Source: Halictus rubicundus
Lineage: Eukaryota > Arthropoda > Insecta > Hymenoptera > Halictidae
Reading direction: 5' to 3'
DNA length: 64,000 bases
Assembly: GCF_050948215.1 (NCBI RefSeq)
Contig: NC_135150.1
Coordinates: 16,037,943 to 16,101,942 of the forward strand
Shown here: piece after piece, positions 23,867-37,500 of the stretch
Numbering within the stretch: the first letter of the stretch is position 1
How the letters are laid out: each line of letters starts with the position of its first letter
The notes under the pieces: model-generated
Databases searched by the model: none
What the model saw: only the letters and a program-made list of their open reading frames with translations
What the model was told of the DNA's origin: nothing
Position numbers and translations under genes: made by a program

Positions 23867-24868
23867 CTAAGTCCTGTTATTTGAAGGGTAGTAAATATTG
23901 TCACCCATTCCATCGGTTTCAGTGACTAAAGCTCGTTCCAGGATGACACGGCCTTCTTTGTAACGTTGATTATCGTCTGTTGCAAATTCATATGACCACC
24001 CGAGCTTAGCATCACAGTTTTTGCAGCTGACATCTCTGACCATGTGACGACCCGTCAGCATCACTCTATCCTGAACCTCGCTGTATATCATTGTAGATGA
24101 ATTAAATTATGAATATGTAATAATTTTATAAGATTATTCCATTAGTACAATTTCTCTGAGATTTTGTACACTTAACAATGGTATCCTGTGTGCTAAATAC
24201 TGCTAAAAAGCTAAATACACGCATCAATAAAAAAAATCATGAACCTAAGAATAAATGGATAATACACAAAAACTGACAGTGTATTGTTAAGAAGATAACA
24301 AAACTATATTTTTGCTTCTGTAAATAATTTTATTCAGATGATACAAGTACCAGATATCAGTTCAATGTCAGTATACTACATTTAGACCCACTAAACCAAA
24401 TAAAAATAACATTATATCATGTACTCATATTTAACTTTAAAAAAAAAAGAAGAAAAACGAATTTGATCATTATTTTTCTCTCGTGTACATTCATATGAAT
24501 TTTTGTTCACGAAAGATAATTCCCATGTTGTTCAAATGTAGACAAGTTCCATTTTCTTAGGTACATGGAAACAATAATATTCCATCTTGCACAATTGTCT
24601 TTGTCTGTCAACTACGAGAATGTTCGAAACGTAATGGCAGAATATGACGTATTGAATCAATTAATATGAATCTATGTTCAAAAGAAACGTCACGAAAATA
24701 TGAGTACCTGTAATTTAAGTTGACGACTTTGTTAAAGAGAAAAGCACGGCCCGTAGCTCCCGTAAAACGCGTGCTTATCAGCTGAGCTCTGTTTGTAAGA
24801 TTGGTGTCACAGGACGCGCAAGAAAATAGACGAGTACCTCCAATATGTTCCAAAAAAATTACGCCCAT
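23867..24868 (-). CDS. YPEL5: Yippee-like protein, YPEL5 type
   Basis: Small zinc-binding Yippee-domain protein; YPEL5 is an accessory subunit of the CTLH/GID ubiquitin ligase complex in animals. Two coding exons, 24708-24868 and 23867-24080, encode 124 aa (human 121). The four metal-ligand cysteines are Cys17, Cys20, Cys73 and Cys76 (FSCASCD and VSCKNCD). The hallmark segments ISTRFTGATGRAFLFNKVVN, SEVQDRVMLTGRH and RYKEGRVILE are all intact. It starts MGVIFLEHIGGTRLF, which separates YPEL5 from the YPEL1-4 group. Intron phase (AG|C, Ser54) restores the NYSEVQD junction exactly. Confidence 0.97.
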
Positions 24869-25339
24869 CCTGAAATATCGTTAATCGCTTCCTAGAAGTT
24901 TGACACGAAATAGTAACGGTTGAAAATTCAAGCAAATTTACTTCGACTCTGCGGGACGAGCAAGTCAAGTAATTTGGCGTAGGTATCACTACCGTCACAG
25001 CACTATATAAACACTACGCACAATAATATACATGGACACACACGAGTGTTCGTAGTTGTCAAGTCAGTTAATCGCGTTTCATGAATTTCAAACTACAAGA
25101 AGCGTAAACCTTATCCAAGTTTTCAGCATCGCGACTAAAGCGACTCTAGCAAAGAGATTCTTCAAATCATACGTAATTGTCTTGCTTTAAATTTTGTTTC
25201 AGTTGTGTATATATTTGAAAAAGAGTAAAAAGAACTGACAGCAATCATTAGAAATTACTTACAGCAAGCCTTCACTTTGTACAATAAGAAATCTTAAAAA
25301 GCTTACAGTGTCACTAAATAAGTAAAATGACTTTCGATA
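24869..25339. other. YPEL5 upstream region
   Basis: The 5' flank of YPEL5, presumably containing its promoter and 5' UTR. No TATA box is evident and no other gene is seen. Confidence 0.4.
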
Positions 25340-25346
25340 ATAATAT

Positions 25347-25609
25347 CAGGGCCCGCTCTAGGGGGGGGGGACAACCCGGGCATTAGCCCGGGGCGCCAAA
25401 ATTTAGGGGCGCCATTTTGGCTTTGGCTGTAAGTGTGAGAAAAATATTGATGTTTTAAATATTCAGTTAATAGAAAATTTCTGACTATCCTTGCCAGACA
25501 ATTTTGCTAAAAAAAAAGGTCATTCTGTTCAGCGCGGTGCTTAGTGCTTAAAAAGGGGCGACAATTTGTTTTTTTGCCCGGGGCGTCGTAACCGCTAGAG
25601 CGGGCCCTG
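25347..25609. mobile_element. Non-autonomous hAT-like element with 7-bp TSD
   Basis: The 263-bp element starts CAGGGCCCGCTCTAG and ends with the exact inverse CTAGAGCGGGCCCTG. It is flanked by a direct repeat ATAATAT at 25340-25346 and 25610-25616. The CAGGG...CCCTG termini resemble hAT transposons, which usually make 8-bp duplications; here I can only align 7. The interior contains a run of ten G at about 25361-25370 and two GGGCGCC/GGCGCC words but no open frame. Confidence 0.85.
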
Positions 25610-25616
25610 ATAATAT

Positions 25617-26060
25617 GCATCTATAATGTAGACATTTATTTTTCATATAACACAATTACAAAACATTTCTGTTTATTTTAATAGTAAAAAAATAATATTT
25701 AACAATCCATTAACATAAAGCGATTCTCCATCTGGGGTTTGCTCTTTATCGTTTAGGAGTACGCGAAAAAATTAATAATATCGGAACAAGATTTTATTAA
25801 TTGATAAATGAGATATACAAAAAATGTACAATTTTCACTTTAGCTGCAGATTGGTTTCATTATTTATTTATGCAACATGTTGGACATAACTGCAAGTATA
25901 TAAACTACAAAAATATGAGGGGTGAAATACAAAAAATGAATTGCCAAGAGGCGCATAAATAAGAAAAAAATTGGTAACCACTGAAATAAACGAAAAATAA
26001 AATGGGCATATGAAAGTTTTAAATTGTTCTTAATATTCTTATTATTTTAAATTATATACA
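25617..26060. other. AT-rich spacer between two insertions
   Basis: No gene or clear repeat is seen. Confidence 0.4.
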
Positions 26061-26062
26061 GC

Positions 26063-26660
26063 AGGCTTCGGATTTAACTGCTCGATCCAAGGCTTTTTCG
26101 AAGGCGACGCCCCCTTGACCCGGCCGCGCGTCTTGCTCCCGTGACAGTCCAAGTTCTCGAGCCACCTCAGGCCCGTACCATATGAACTGCGACTCTCGTA
26201 TCGATAAATTTCCACATCACCCATGAGGTGCTATTGTCAATGTGTTTTGTTTTGTCAGTGGTATTCCCTGTAGGCCTACTCCACTGCGTCGCAAGATAAT
26301 TTCAAGAAAATAAATTTGGAAGATAGCTTTTAATTATATTGTCAAAACTTGACGAACATTTAGAAAAACAAGATTTTCGCGCACGTTTAGATCTGTTTGA
26401 TAGATCCAAAATATTGATGGAAAGGCTGGATGTTGCTATTTGCATAGCAGACGATAGCGAGACAAACTGCAATGAAAACGTGAAAACACGTGATGTGGAA
26501 ATCTATCGATACGAGCCCTAATGCGCCACGCGCAGTTCATATGGTACGAGCCTGAGATGGCTCGAGAACTATGACTGTAACGGGGAGCGAGACGCGCGGT
26601 CGGGTCAAGGGGGCGTAACCTTCGAAAAAACCTCGGATCGAACAGTTAAATCCGAAGCTT
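26063..26660. mobile_element. Long foldback element with about 160-bp arms
   Basis: The left arm (about 26063-26220, from AGGCTTCGGATTTAACTG to TTTCCACATCAC) and right arm (about 26490-26660, from GTGATGTGGAAAT to CAGTTAAATCCGAAGCTT) are imperfect inverted copies with mostly single-base changes. A unique loop of about 270 bp lies between them and holds a short open frame (26339-26521, containing KLDEHLEKQDFRARLDLFD). TATATA words lie just outside both ends. Arms are GC-richer than the surrounding DNA. Probably a MITE that has kept or captured a short internal sequence. Confidence 0.8.
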
Positions 26661-28745
26661 GATATATAAACATCATAACATATTTTTAGAAAATGATGCA
26701 AGAACTATAAATATATACATTAAAGAATGATTTGATTTTTAGAATAGTAAAATTTAATAAATCGATTTTTAATTGAAATATTTATTTGTCGTTGTATGTT
26801 GTATATCATATAGTCTCAAAATATAATTCAACAACTTCAAAGTTACATCAAAATATTATATCTTTATTATTAATATAAATGGTATACAATATGTTACAAG
26901 TATATATACATATACATATATGTATGTAAGTGTATGTATATATATATACATATATATATATAATATAATATATATGTTCGTGTAAATTATATTTTTAAAG
27001 CTAGGTACATAGATGTTTGTGCAGTAAAATTCGAAACACTTTCCCTTGATATTTTTTCAATAATTCCACGTATTCGGACATTGGCCACGAAGCCTCGCTA
27101 TAATTATATACCGTAACCACACTTAGAAAATGTAGAAGGTATAAGTGTAAATGTCAGAAAACAGTTAGAATACCGAAACGAATCGAAAATATATTATTGG
27201 TCATTGATTAATATCTATGTTCAAATCTCTTCAAGGCACATTTGAAATATAATCAGTATACTCATTTCCGTATTACAGAGGAATTTACTAACATTAGTTG
27301 CTCCTATCATTTTACTAACAGTATCTGGAGTTAGACTTCAGTGAACATAAAAAGGTGAGAAAGAAAAGGAGAGAGAAAAATCAATAGAAAAATATAAAAT
27401 ATTAAAAACTCCTTTAGCCAAAATCACAGACGAGTCCCTTACTTTCTCAAACAGAGCACAGAATCGCAATTTCATGGTCTTAATACTAAAATAATAGTTA
27501 GTCGATATAAATATTATAAATATACATTTATATATATATATATATGTAGTCTTATCAAATTACATACGTACATATACACATGCTTTCTGATACACAAAAA
27601 CACTTACTAACAATAAAATTTACATTTTTTATACTTTCTCGTAAATTACATCATCACGTATGTATATATGTACGCACGTACAACGTATAAATAGTGGTCT
27701 TGCACATGTGTATAAATATATATACATATATTTATACATGTATATTTTTGATTATATCCTTTTTTGATATTCAGATCATGAAGGATATCTTTCATAATAC
27801 TGCACCTATTTCTATGTACATAAAATGTTTACAGAACATAATGAAATATAGATTAAACTTATGCCGATGATAATAACAAAAATAGTAACAAGTGACTTTG
27901 CAATTATTACGTGTTATCATTACTACACATAGATATGATAAAATGCCCTGTTCAACGGCTTTATTTAAGATTCATGGCTCTATTAGTGTTACCTTTCAAT
28001 TATGTTTATATAATTTTATAATTAGAAAAATTAGTTTACAAGATCCGACTCTTGCCTTTCCAACATCATCTTATATAATACACACTGACTAACATTCTTT
28101 TAGTATATATGTTCTTTTCTCTCTTCGTTCATTGATAATTTTTCCTAGTCAGGTCCTACTTCAAGAAAATATTCGTCTGTTTTTTATTAAAAGTTTCACA
28201 AATTTTCCAATGAACATTAATACATACGGGCATTTTTTCTTTAAATTATATATAATGGCTATCATTCATCTGCACTGCAGGTGTTCATCAACAAGTATAG
28301 AAACGTGTGACGCAATATTTTAATAATTACACGCAACGCAAAGTGAAAACTAGAATCTTCCTTCAGTATGTAATAGTAACAACATTATTCGTTAACAAAC
28401 TATACAAAAAAAAAAAGGGAAACTGTCTCTCAGTGACCTTCTTCGCGGAATATTTATGTAACATAAAAGAAATATCTTCATATGTTTTGTTGCGAAATAA
28501 TCTTTTAGCGGTCACGATATTAATATTTATATAAACAGCGGTTAACGATATGAATATTAACAGTAATAATGTGGTACAGTTTCGATCACTTGGAAACGTT
28601 ATTATGTTTCAACAGCAATCAAAAGCAATTATTTCAATAATTATTCTAATAAAAAATTATATTAAAGAAATAAACGAATATAGTTTTGGCTTTGCACAGT
28701 GCAAGTTTGTATCGCGAACAACCGCTAAACATCGAAAAATATATC
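26661..28745. repeat. AT-rich bbx 3' flank with TA/CATA microsatellites
   Basis: Two clusters of TATATA/CATATA repeats lie at about 26898-26990 and 27530-27745. The rest is AT-rich without a coding block; it lies downstream of bbx on the minus strand and may include its 3' UTR. Confidence 0.6.
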
Positions 28746-31700
28746 TTATGTATTAATTTTGGTAAGTTTTGTTCTGTAGGCGGCAACTGTTGCGAGACAT
28801 GCCAGTGCTTCCAAATCCGGCGATGCACACCACGCTATTAATATTTGTATAGATAATTAAAATTTTTTGAGAATACACATTTAAAAATTATTATTAGAAG
28901 TATTATATATAAAATTCAAATGTTACGAAAATTAAACAAATAATCAATTTTGTACTCGTCAAATTGAAATTATTTGGCTTGTATAACTCTAAGTAATCGA
29001 CAATAAAAATAATAGTCAACGAAGATAAAGTATAAAACATTATATGTATATATCTCACAGTGTGTTATTTTGAGTAAAATGAAATGTGTAGAAGTAAATA
29101 AACAAGATACTACTGCTTATCCTATACTTACGTTTATTAGATTCATCTGCTTCATTTTGTGTGGAATCACTTGTAGCGGCTGCATTACGCGTAATGCTCT
29201 GTTTCCGTGCTTTCCTTTTTTGACTTCCAACAAGGAGTGCTTTATCAGATTCTTCTGTACTTTCACGATCTGTTTGATTATTTGAAACATTTGCTTGACC
29301 ATTAGCGTTACAATTGTTTTGATTTTTCTTGTTATTTGAAGTTGACATTAATTTCTGTACTATTTTTTTCTTTTTCGTACGTTGTTGTTTCTTCTTTTCC
29401 TGAAATTCTTCTAAACTTAAGGATGGTAACGCTTCAATTTTCTTTTCTAAATTAAAATCCCTACACAAGAAAATATCACATAAAAATAATATATATTCAC
29501 CACAAATATATTTCCATTACAGAATATTTTGGCAAAAATATTATATTCAACTTACTCAGCTCGAAATCTTTTACGTGTGCTCCATGGTCCAAAATCTAAT
29601 TCTCCTTCTGCGCCTTCGGTTTCTGTTTCTTCTGGTTTCGAAGCTTCAATATTTCCTTCAGCACTTTAAATGTAATTTTTATTTTTTTAGTTATGTTTAT
29701 TTATAAATACATTTATATGAAAGAAAGAAAATACTGAATATAAGCAAAGAAATCTGTTTACCTTTCTACAAGATGTTCTAATTCTCCACGAGAACTATTT
29801 CCACCTTCACTACTCAAAGAATCAGTTTTTTCACTGACGTTCGATGAAATAGAATTTCTTCGTTCGTTTGAATGTCCATCGGTGCTAAGAGAAAAATTTG
29901 GTAAGATCGTTTGTAATAATGAGAATGAATTAGTATTTTACTTTGAATAGAACATTGAAATATTTACCTACGATTTCCAGTATGACGTTTTCGTTTAGGT
30001 TGTTGCCCTGATGTACCAATATTTTTCATTTGCTCTGCAAGGAACTTTTGATAGCGTAAGCCTTTGCATGTCCGTTCACTTCTAAAATTAGTTTCTTCTG
30101 AAGGCATATTTGTAGTTATAAAATTATTTATATCTATTTTCTCATCTTCTATATCCTAAAATCGAATATTAATATTGATTATGTAAATACTAATCTTAAA
30201 TAAACGTGCCGACTATTTCAATCATGAAAATACAAGGAAAGAGCAAAGATTCTTACGTATTGTTGGTCATTGTTGTTTGATTCAGATTTTCTTTTTTTCT
30301 TTACATCAAAAAGATCTGCTTTGCATTCTCTCTTAAGATCAGGGGAAAAAGATGCATCTATATATTTCTTTTTAGGGGGTTTCGGAACTTCATTATCATC
30401 TTCAATCACAGAACCATTCATAGTTACTTGCTCGTCTATTATTTGCATTTTCTGAGGTGTGAACAGCGAACTGAGGCCACCAATTTGGGATTCATCTGCT
30501 AGTTTACCTGGCTGAATTGATTGTCCATCTCGCTTTTCAGCTTTTGAATAATCGGAAGACTCATTCTCGGACTTGATTTCTATAGGTTGCTCATTAGAAC
30601 ATGTTTCTGTTTTCTTATTTGTAGGCCTAGTATTCAAAGTACGTAGAGGAGGTGCTGGTAATTTGTACCATTTGAAATCAGGATTTGCATTCAAGAATGC
30701 ATCTTTGTACTGAAAGATAATTAAATTAGAATTATTTTCTCTCATTCTAACTATAATTGATATGAATACAGAAAATTTTAAAAAATACATTCAATTCTGT
30801 ACAAAAATTTATATAAAACAAATATCTAACAACACATTGAGATTTCATTATACATATATAATTATTTACCTCCTGTGCTAAATTTGTATATGAACGTTTT
30901 TGATCTGGATGAAGGGTGGCCCACCATTCACCAAGAACTCTTGTAACTGCTCGATTTTCTAAATGTGGGAAACCAGACCGCACAGAACCACGATGTCGTT
31001 TACAAAAAATAAGAAATGCATTCATAGGTCTCCTTGCATGGTGGGCTGGCTCTCTTAACTCCCGTGGTTCCTGATTATTAAATAAATTGCATGAAATAAT
31101 CGAACAAACATGTACAAAAAAAAAAACAATGAATAAAACCAGTCAGATAAGATAATAAAAACAAATTCTGTAGTCCTAAAATATTTCCTATCATAACTCT
31201 AAGACTAATATACATATATATAATGTTAGGTGATACGTAATACATCGTATTATTTACGAAAAATTAATCACAATTAATAATAACATGTAAAATATGTATC
31301 ATTAATGTTAGGGCCATAACATTATGTATACATATAGTTATGTTATAGCACTTGTGAAGCCTTAAAATTATATACCTTGACAGTTTCTAAGGTCACATAT
31401 GCTTACATAGATATGCAATATGTAATGATAATCCATGAAAACCTATTACCTGTATCAGACAAAGTTTAAAGAAATCTAAATTTCTGCATAATTATTACTG
31501 CATTGTACTGTTGTTATCAATAAGTACCTATACCTTTCCTGGACATTACAGTAGGATCTTCTGTCAATGTTTTTTCAGTCATATTTTTATAACAAAGCAT
31601 TTATCAATTGTGACTACCATAATATTTATAGCAAAGAATATTATATGTTTCTTCTAGCCTCACATCTTCAAACACATTGAATAAAATTATTTAAATAGTT

Positions 31701-33291
31701 CACTATTATGTAAACGTAAAACATATTATTTTTATAAAAAAAGAAGGAATATGCAATTATATACCATTGCTAATGCTTTATTGTTATGCGCACAATGAAA
31801 TGATATAAGTTTCTTAAAATATCTCTTGGCCTAACTGTCGTTCTATTCACCTCCATGCTTAATTAAATGTTATTCAAGTAATCGCGAAATGTAAACGTGA
31901 ATCAACGTATGAACAAGACGGCAATCGCCATACATACGTAATTCACATACATCGTGCATAAGGACAAAATAAAAGAAAAATAATAGTTTCGGTCGAGAAC
32001 AGCCTTTTCGTTTTTCATTCTTATCATTCAATATTTTTACCTTCCTGATAAGCCAACTTTATTGCGAAATGCGACGTGCAGAAAATGCATTAATTTATAT
32101 TTCGTGCAATATTATGAAATCGAATGTAAATTGCAGTATCATCTATAAACGGCCAGGGAAATAAAGGTATTTAATTGGATTACGTCGTTCATGAGTATGC
32201 ACGAATGATTTTTATGAAAAAAAAAAGAAACAAACTATTTCGCGATAAATCTGTGATGAAAATCATGTCTATTTGTGGTGCAACGAGAAGAACGATTTAC
32301 AAACGTTCGTTTCAGTCAAATTCAATGTCAAAAGAATCTTGAATTCCGAGTATTCTCTAAATACATATCTAGCGATTCAATCGACAACGATAGGATACCA
32401 ATTAAAAATTGGTAGAAGCGACTAGTCGATCTTGTCGAAAGAAAAAAAGGCACACAGAGGTATCTGTCGTCATAGAAGGCATATGTTAATTTTCGTATTG
32501 TGTCTAATTACTTCGAGCGCACAAAGTCCAAATTATTTCAGCTATACGGTGCATCGTTTTATATATCTCAACTTATTTCAGTACAATAATCGTCGATCTA
32601 GAAATCTACGCGAAAAATGGTGGAGGAGGCATTATCAAAATTGTTAGGGTACATCGCCTGTCATACGTCGCAGCTTTCGTTAATGCTATTGTACATTGAC
32701 TAGCTAGATCGCGCGATCCCTCGCAAATTTTGTACAAACTTTTAATAATTGTGACAAAAATTATCGAACATTTTGAGCGAACCGAACGTCAACGGAAATT
32801 CTGCATCGCATATTTTTCGCTGGATTTCATGACACCTTCCCGAACGTCTACTGACAGCTGCTTGTGCGAATGTAAATACTGCATACAGCAATCTATATGT
32901 CTTTCTATGCATCGATGATCTGGCAAATATTTGAATGAAGTAGAACGTCTCTTTAAACAATTCCTGTTCGCGCAAGACTCGAGCAATTTTTTGCAATCCA
33001 CATTCCCTAATCCCCCTTGCTGTCAAATATTTATCAACGCAGAACTAAAGTCAGGACGACGTTGTTTCTTTTAGTATGACTAGTCCCCAAGATATCGCAC
33101 GAATCTCATTTTTTGACTCGAAACCGTCACGAATGGATCGCACGTTCAACTGTTTTGATCGCGAAACTTGTCCTTCGATGATGTCATGAATCCAACATTC
33201 GGTGGAACATATTGCAAAGTTATTCGATATTCGAGAAAAATGCAATGTATTTCTCCCTACTCACCTTGCGTTGTTGCTCGTTGGCAGCCAT
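28746..33291 (-). CDS. bbx: HMG-box transcription factor BBX (bobby sox)
   Basis: Nuclear HMG-box DNA-binding protein. Eight coding exons: 33265-33291, 30870-31070, 30257-30709, 29968-30155, 29762-29884, 29556-29663, 29132-29460, 28746-28834, giving 505 aa. The first coding exon is only nine codons (MAANEQQRK) and is followed by a 2.2-kb intron. The HMG box is at about residues 22-95 (RRPMNAFLIFCKRHRG, WWATLHPDQKRSYTNLAQEY, NPDFKWYK), with the residues typical of BBX rather than SOX/TCF. A conserved GGLSSLFTP segment and several basic KKKK/PKKK clusters follow (likely nuclear localisation). Later exons are low-complexity Ser/Glu/Asn-rich. The last exon (ASPDLEALACLATVAA...) was chosen because it preserves the frame; it is the least certain part. 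Confidence 0.88.
31071..33264 (-). other. bbx intron 1
   Basis: 2.2-kb intron between the nine-codon first exon and the HMG-box exon. It is AT-rich in its distal half and more CpG-rich near 32300-33260. Open frames here are short and unsupported. Confidence 0.7.
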
Positions 33292-34569
33292 TTCTGATTT
33301 CACTTGACAATTCACTCAGCGGCGCATAATAAAGATAAAGCTTCGGCACTGACTGCCCTCTCTTTTCCTCTATGTTTCGTTTTCTTTCTCTAGCTCTTTT
33401 CTGTGCACGAATTAACCTCTCCTTCTTGCGTACTATTTCTATCTTTCTCTTGCACCGATGCGTTCATCCACGATTGCTTCGTGCAACCCACGTGAAAGAA
33501 AATTTTCGCATAACTTCGTGTAATCTTTTTATTTCTTACCGTTTGATCACTAACTTCGAGAGAGCTTCAGGATACGTTGCGTTTAAGTCACTCGAACGAC
33601 ATTATTCGAACAATTTTCTGTTTGCAACTAAACATTCCCCGTGTAAACGTCACGAATCTACAAACGTCACTATCAAACCAGTCACGCGCCTGTTTTCACT
33701 CCGAGGAGGAGATTAACTTGTGACATCCAATGTATCTCGTGTTTCATCGATTTCATAGTAATTTTAAACCTTCTTCACGGGCATTGAATTCTTTCTTCAT
33801 CTTATACGAATTCATAGAAGTAATAGAAAAGCAGTATATAATTGTCGTGCGCATTTTCAGTATTGTGCGCAATTTGTTCAAAAAAATATAAGATTCGCGC
33901 GCGTAACAGTACTACAGCGCCAGTAATCTTACTGTGCAAAATGTTACTGAAAGACATTTCATACAAATGAATATATTATTCTTAAAATTCTTGGAAAGAA
34001 TAAATTCAAACTGTAATAATGTTTTTTAATAAAAATCGAATACGTAAAGCATAATCGGTCATGTAGAACGTTGATCCTTGTGTACAATTTTGATAGCAGT
34101 TTTAAATTTATTTACTAGATAATAGTGGTAGGATTGAATCGAATCTGTAATAAAAAAAGTGTTGAGGATGCAGTTGCCAATAAAATGCAGCGGATAAGCG
34201 CCATAAAATAACCAAAAGGAACTGAATAAGTGTGTAGCGTGTTATTCAGTGTTGTCGCAACATATAGGTTAGGATAATCTAACCTATCTACATGTACTAC
34301 CTATGTACTTCTGTTTATTATAAAGTGTTTTAGCTGTAGAAAGGATTTACTTGTCGATATAGTGTAAAGTAATAACATTAATTAATGTTGTGATTATTTT
34401 CAGATTGTAGTGATTTATTAATATTATTAATTAACCGCCAAAAATGTGCAAATTAAAATAGAAATATAGAAATCTTATGACCAATTGTACATTTGCTAAG
34501 TAACTTTATACTTACTTCGTTTTTGAAATCGTTTTACATATTTGAAGAAGTTTAATTATCTCAGACACA
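33292..34569. promoter_or_regulatory. Divergent intergenic region bbx/crooked neck
   Basis: The 1278 bp between two outward-facing start codons. The bbx side is CpG-rich; the crooked neck side is AT-rich. A near-perfect palindrome, ATAGGTTAG-N6-CTAACCTAT, sits at 34264-34287. No extra coding block is supported. Confidence 0.5.
34264..34287. promoter_or_regulatory. Palindrome ATAGGTTAG-N6-CTAACCTAT
   Basis: Nine-base perfect inverted repeat with a six-base spacer, about 285 bp before the crooked neck start codon. The AACCTA/TAGGTT word recurs before GPN3 (about 6586) and at 62568. Confidence 0.45.
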
Positions 34570-37500
34570 ATGGAGAAGTCTCAGAAAATGCCAAAAGTTG
34601 CTAAGGTACTTATGATTTCTATTATAACTATATATACAAAACATACATACTATTGTATAAACGAAGATCACTTTATAATAAAAAATTATTAAATTCATTA
34701 CAGGTCAAGAATAAAGCACCTGCTGAAATTCAAATAACAGCAGAGCAGCTTTTACGGGAGGCTAAAGAGAGAGACCTTGAGATTTTACCTCCGGTAAGAA
34801 TTTTGAGAAATGACAATAAAAAAAAACATCAGAAGAATCATTTGTAATATGATCATTACTGTTTATTTATAGCCACCGAAACAAAAAATTTCTGATCCTC
34901 ACGAGTTAGCTGATTATCAACACAGAAAACGCAAAGCTTTCGAAGATAATATCCGTAAAAATCGTATGGTAATTTCAAATTGGATAAAATATGCTCAGTG
35001 GGAAGAAAGTCAAAAACAAATACAAAGAGCAAGGTGTGTTTGTGCACTTGATTTCTAGAGAGTTACACATATTGTATATCTTGTAACAAACTGTACATTT
35101 AAATTTTAGATCTATATATGAACGAGCGTTAGATGTTGATCATAGAAATATTACGTTATGGCTAAAATATACAGAGATGGAAATGCGAAATCGTCAAGTA
35201 AATCATGCAAGAAATTTATGGGACCGTGCTGTTACTATATTGCCCAGAGCAAATCAATTTTGGTATAAATATACTTATATGGAAGAGATGTTAGAGAATA
35301 TTGCAGGTAACATTTTATTGTATTTCATATTGCAAAATGGCATAGCAACAAAAAATTTATCAAAAAAATGATTTATTTAGGAGCTCGTCAGGTATTCGAA
35401 AGATGGATGGAGTGGGAGCCTGATGAACAAGCTTGGCAAACCTACATTAAATTTGAATTGAGGTACAAGGAAATACAAAGAGCTAGACAAATTTATGAAC
35501 GGTTTGTGATGGTTCATCCTGATGTTAAACATTGGATAAAGTATGCACGGTTTGAGGAATCTCATGGATTTATAAATGGAGCACGCAATGTTTATGAGAG
35601 AGCTATTAATTTTTATGGAGACGAAAGTTTAGATGAAAAATTGTTTATTGGGTTTGCGAAGTTTGAGGAAGGCCAAAGAGAAGTAAATATATATAAAACA
35701 AAATGATTCCATCCCAAGTTAAAATAAAATATTGTATTGTGTATTCTAAACATATTCTTTTATAGCATGATCGAGCCAGAGTAATTTACAAATACGCATT
35801 AGATCATATTCCAAAAGAGAAGACACAAGAAATTTATAAAGCATATACTATACATGAAAAGAAATATGGAGATCGTTCAGGTACTTTTTCTTTTGTCATA
35901 ACAAAATTTTACAAGTAAGTTTTAAGACAAGTATGACTCTATGATTTCGCTATTGATAGGTATCGAGGACGTGATAGTAAGCAAAAGAAAATATCAATAT
36001 GAGCAAGAAGTAAAAGAAAATCCTTCCAATTATGATGCTTGGTTTGACTATTTGAGATTAGTGGAATCTGAAGGAAATGTAGATGTTATTAGAGAAACTT
36101 ATGAACGTGCTATAGCTAACGTGCCTCCAACTAAAGTAAGGATTAAACTCTTATCCGCTTTAACACTTTGTATGTTGCATATTAATACGGATAATATAAA
36201 CTCAGCGCATTTATATGTTACACAGGAAAAACAGTTTTGGAGAAGATACATTTACCTTTGGATAAATTATGCTCTTTTCGAGGAACTCGATACTAAAGAT
36301 ATGGAAAGATGCCGACAGGTTTATAGGTAATTGATTTTTTTTTCTAAAAATGATGAGTGATTTACATAATTGTGATTTTTCAGGGCATGCTTGGAACTGA
36401 TTCCCCATAAACATTTCACATTTTCTAAAATTTGGCTGCTTTATGCATACTTCGAAATACGACAAAAGAATTTACCAGCGGCTAGGAAAACATTGGTACA
36501 GATTTACCAGAATATAATAATCTTTCATTTTACGCAATTAATCTAACTTGTGAAGTATAAATGATTTAATTTGAAATTGTTTTAGGGTATGGCATTAGGA
36601 ATTTGTCCTAGAGACAAATTGTATCGTGGATACATTGACCTGGAAATTCAATTGAGAGAATTTGATAGATGTAGAATTTTGTATCAAAAGTTCCTCGAAT
36701 TTGGTCCAGAAAACTGCACTACATGGATGAAAGTATGTAAAACACAACTATCTAGTATTTAATTTAATTTTCAAAATCATAAATTGTGTGTTAAATTTTA
36801 TTTCAACAGTTTGCGGAATTGGAAACACTATTAGGTGATGTAGAGCGCGCACGAGCTATTTATGAATTAGCTATAACACAACCAAGGTAAAAAGTTTAAA
36901 AATAACTAACCAGTGTTTCAGGTAAAGCTTTTGTTATACTTATGTATTATTGTTTTTAATATGTAGATTGGACATGCCAGAACTTTTATGGAAATCTTAT
37001 ATTGACTTCGAAATAGCGCAGGATGACACGGAAAATGCGAGACAATTATTTGAAAGATTACTAGAACGTACGCTTCACGTGAAAGTAAGAAATATACAGT
37101 TCCATATCGGCGCTCAATTTTTAATTGCATAATTGTGATATTTACCTTTTTTTCATCATTGAACGTGTATAGGTCTGGATTGCGTATGCCAAATTTGAAT
37201 TGGCAAATTCTACAACAGAAGATGGTGTAGATAACGTTGTTTTGGCAAGAAGAATTTTTGAACGCGGAAATGACGCTCTTCGATCAAACGGAGATAAAGA
37301 AAGTAGGGCACTACTATTAGAAGCCTGGAGAGATTTTGAAAATGAGAAAGGAGATAACGAAACTCGAACTAAAATTATGGAAAAAATGCCCCGAAGAATT
37401 AAACGTAGACGACGTATTGTGGGAGAAGACGGGGTAAATAAATTTCGTATCTTCGTAGTATATTTTTTAAATAAAACATTGACATTGTTTTCGATTTTTA

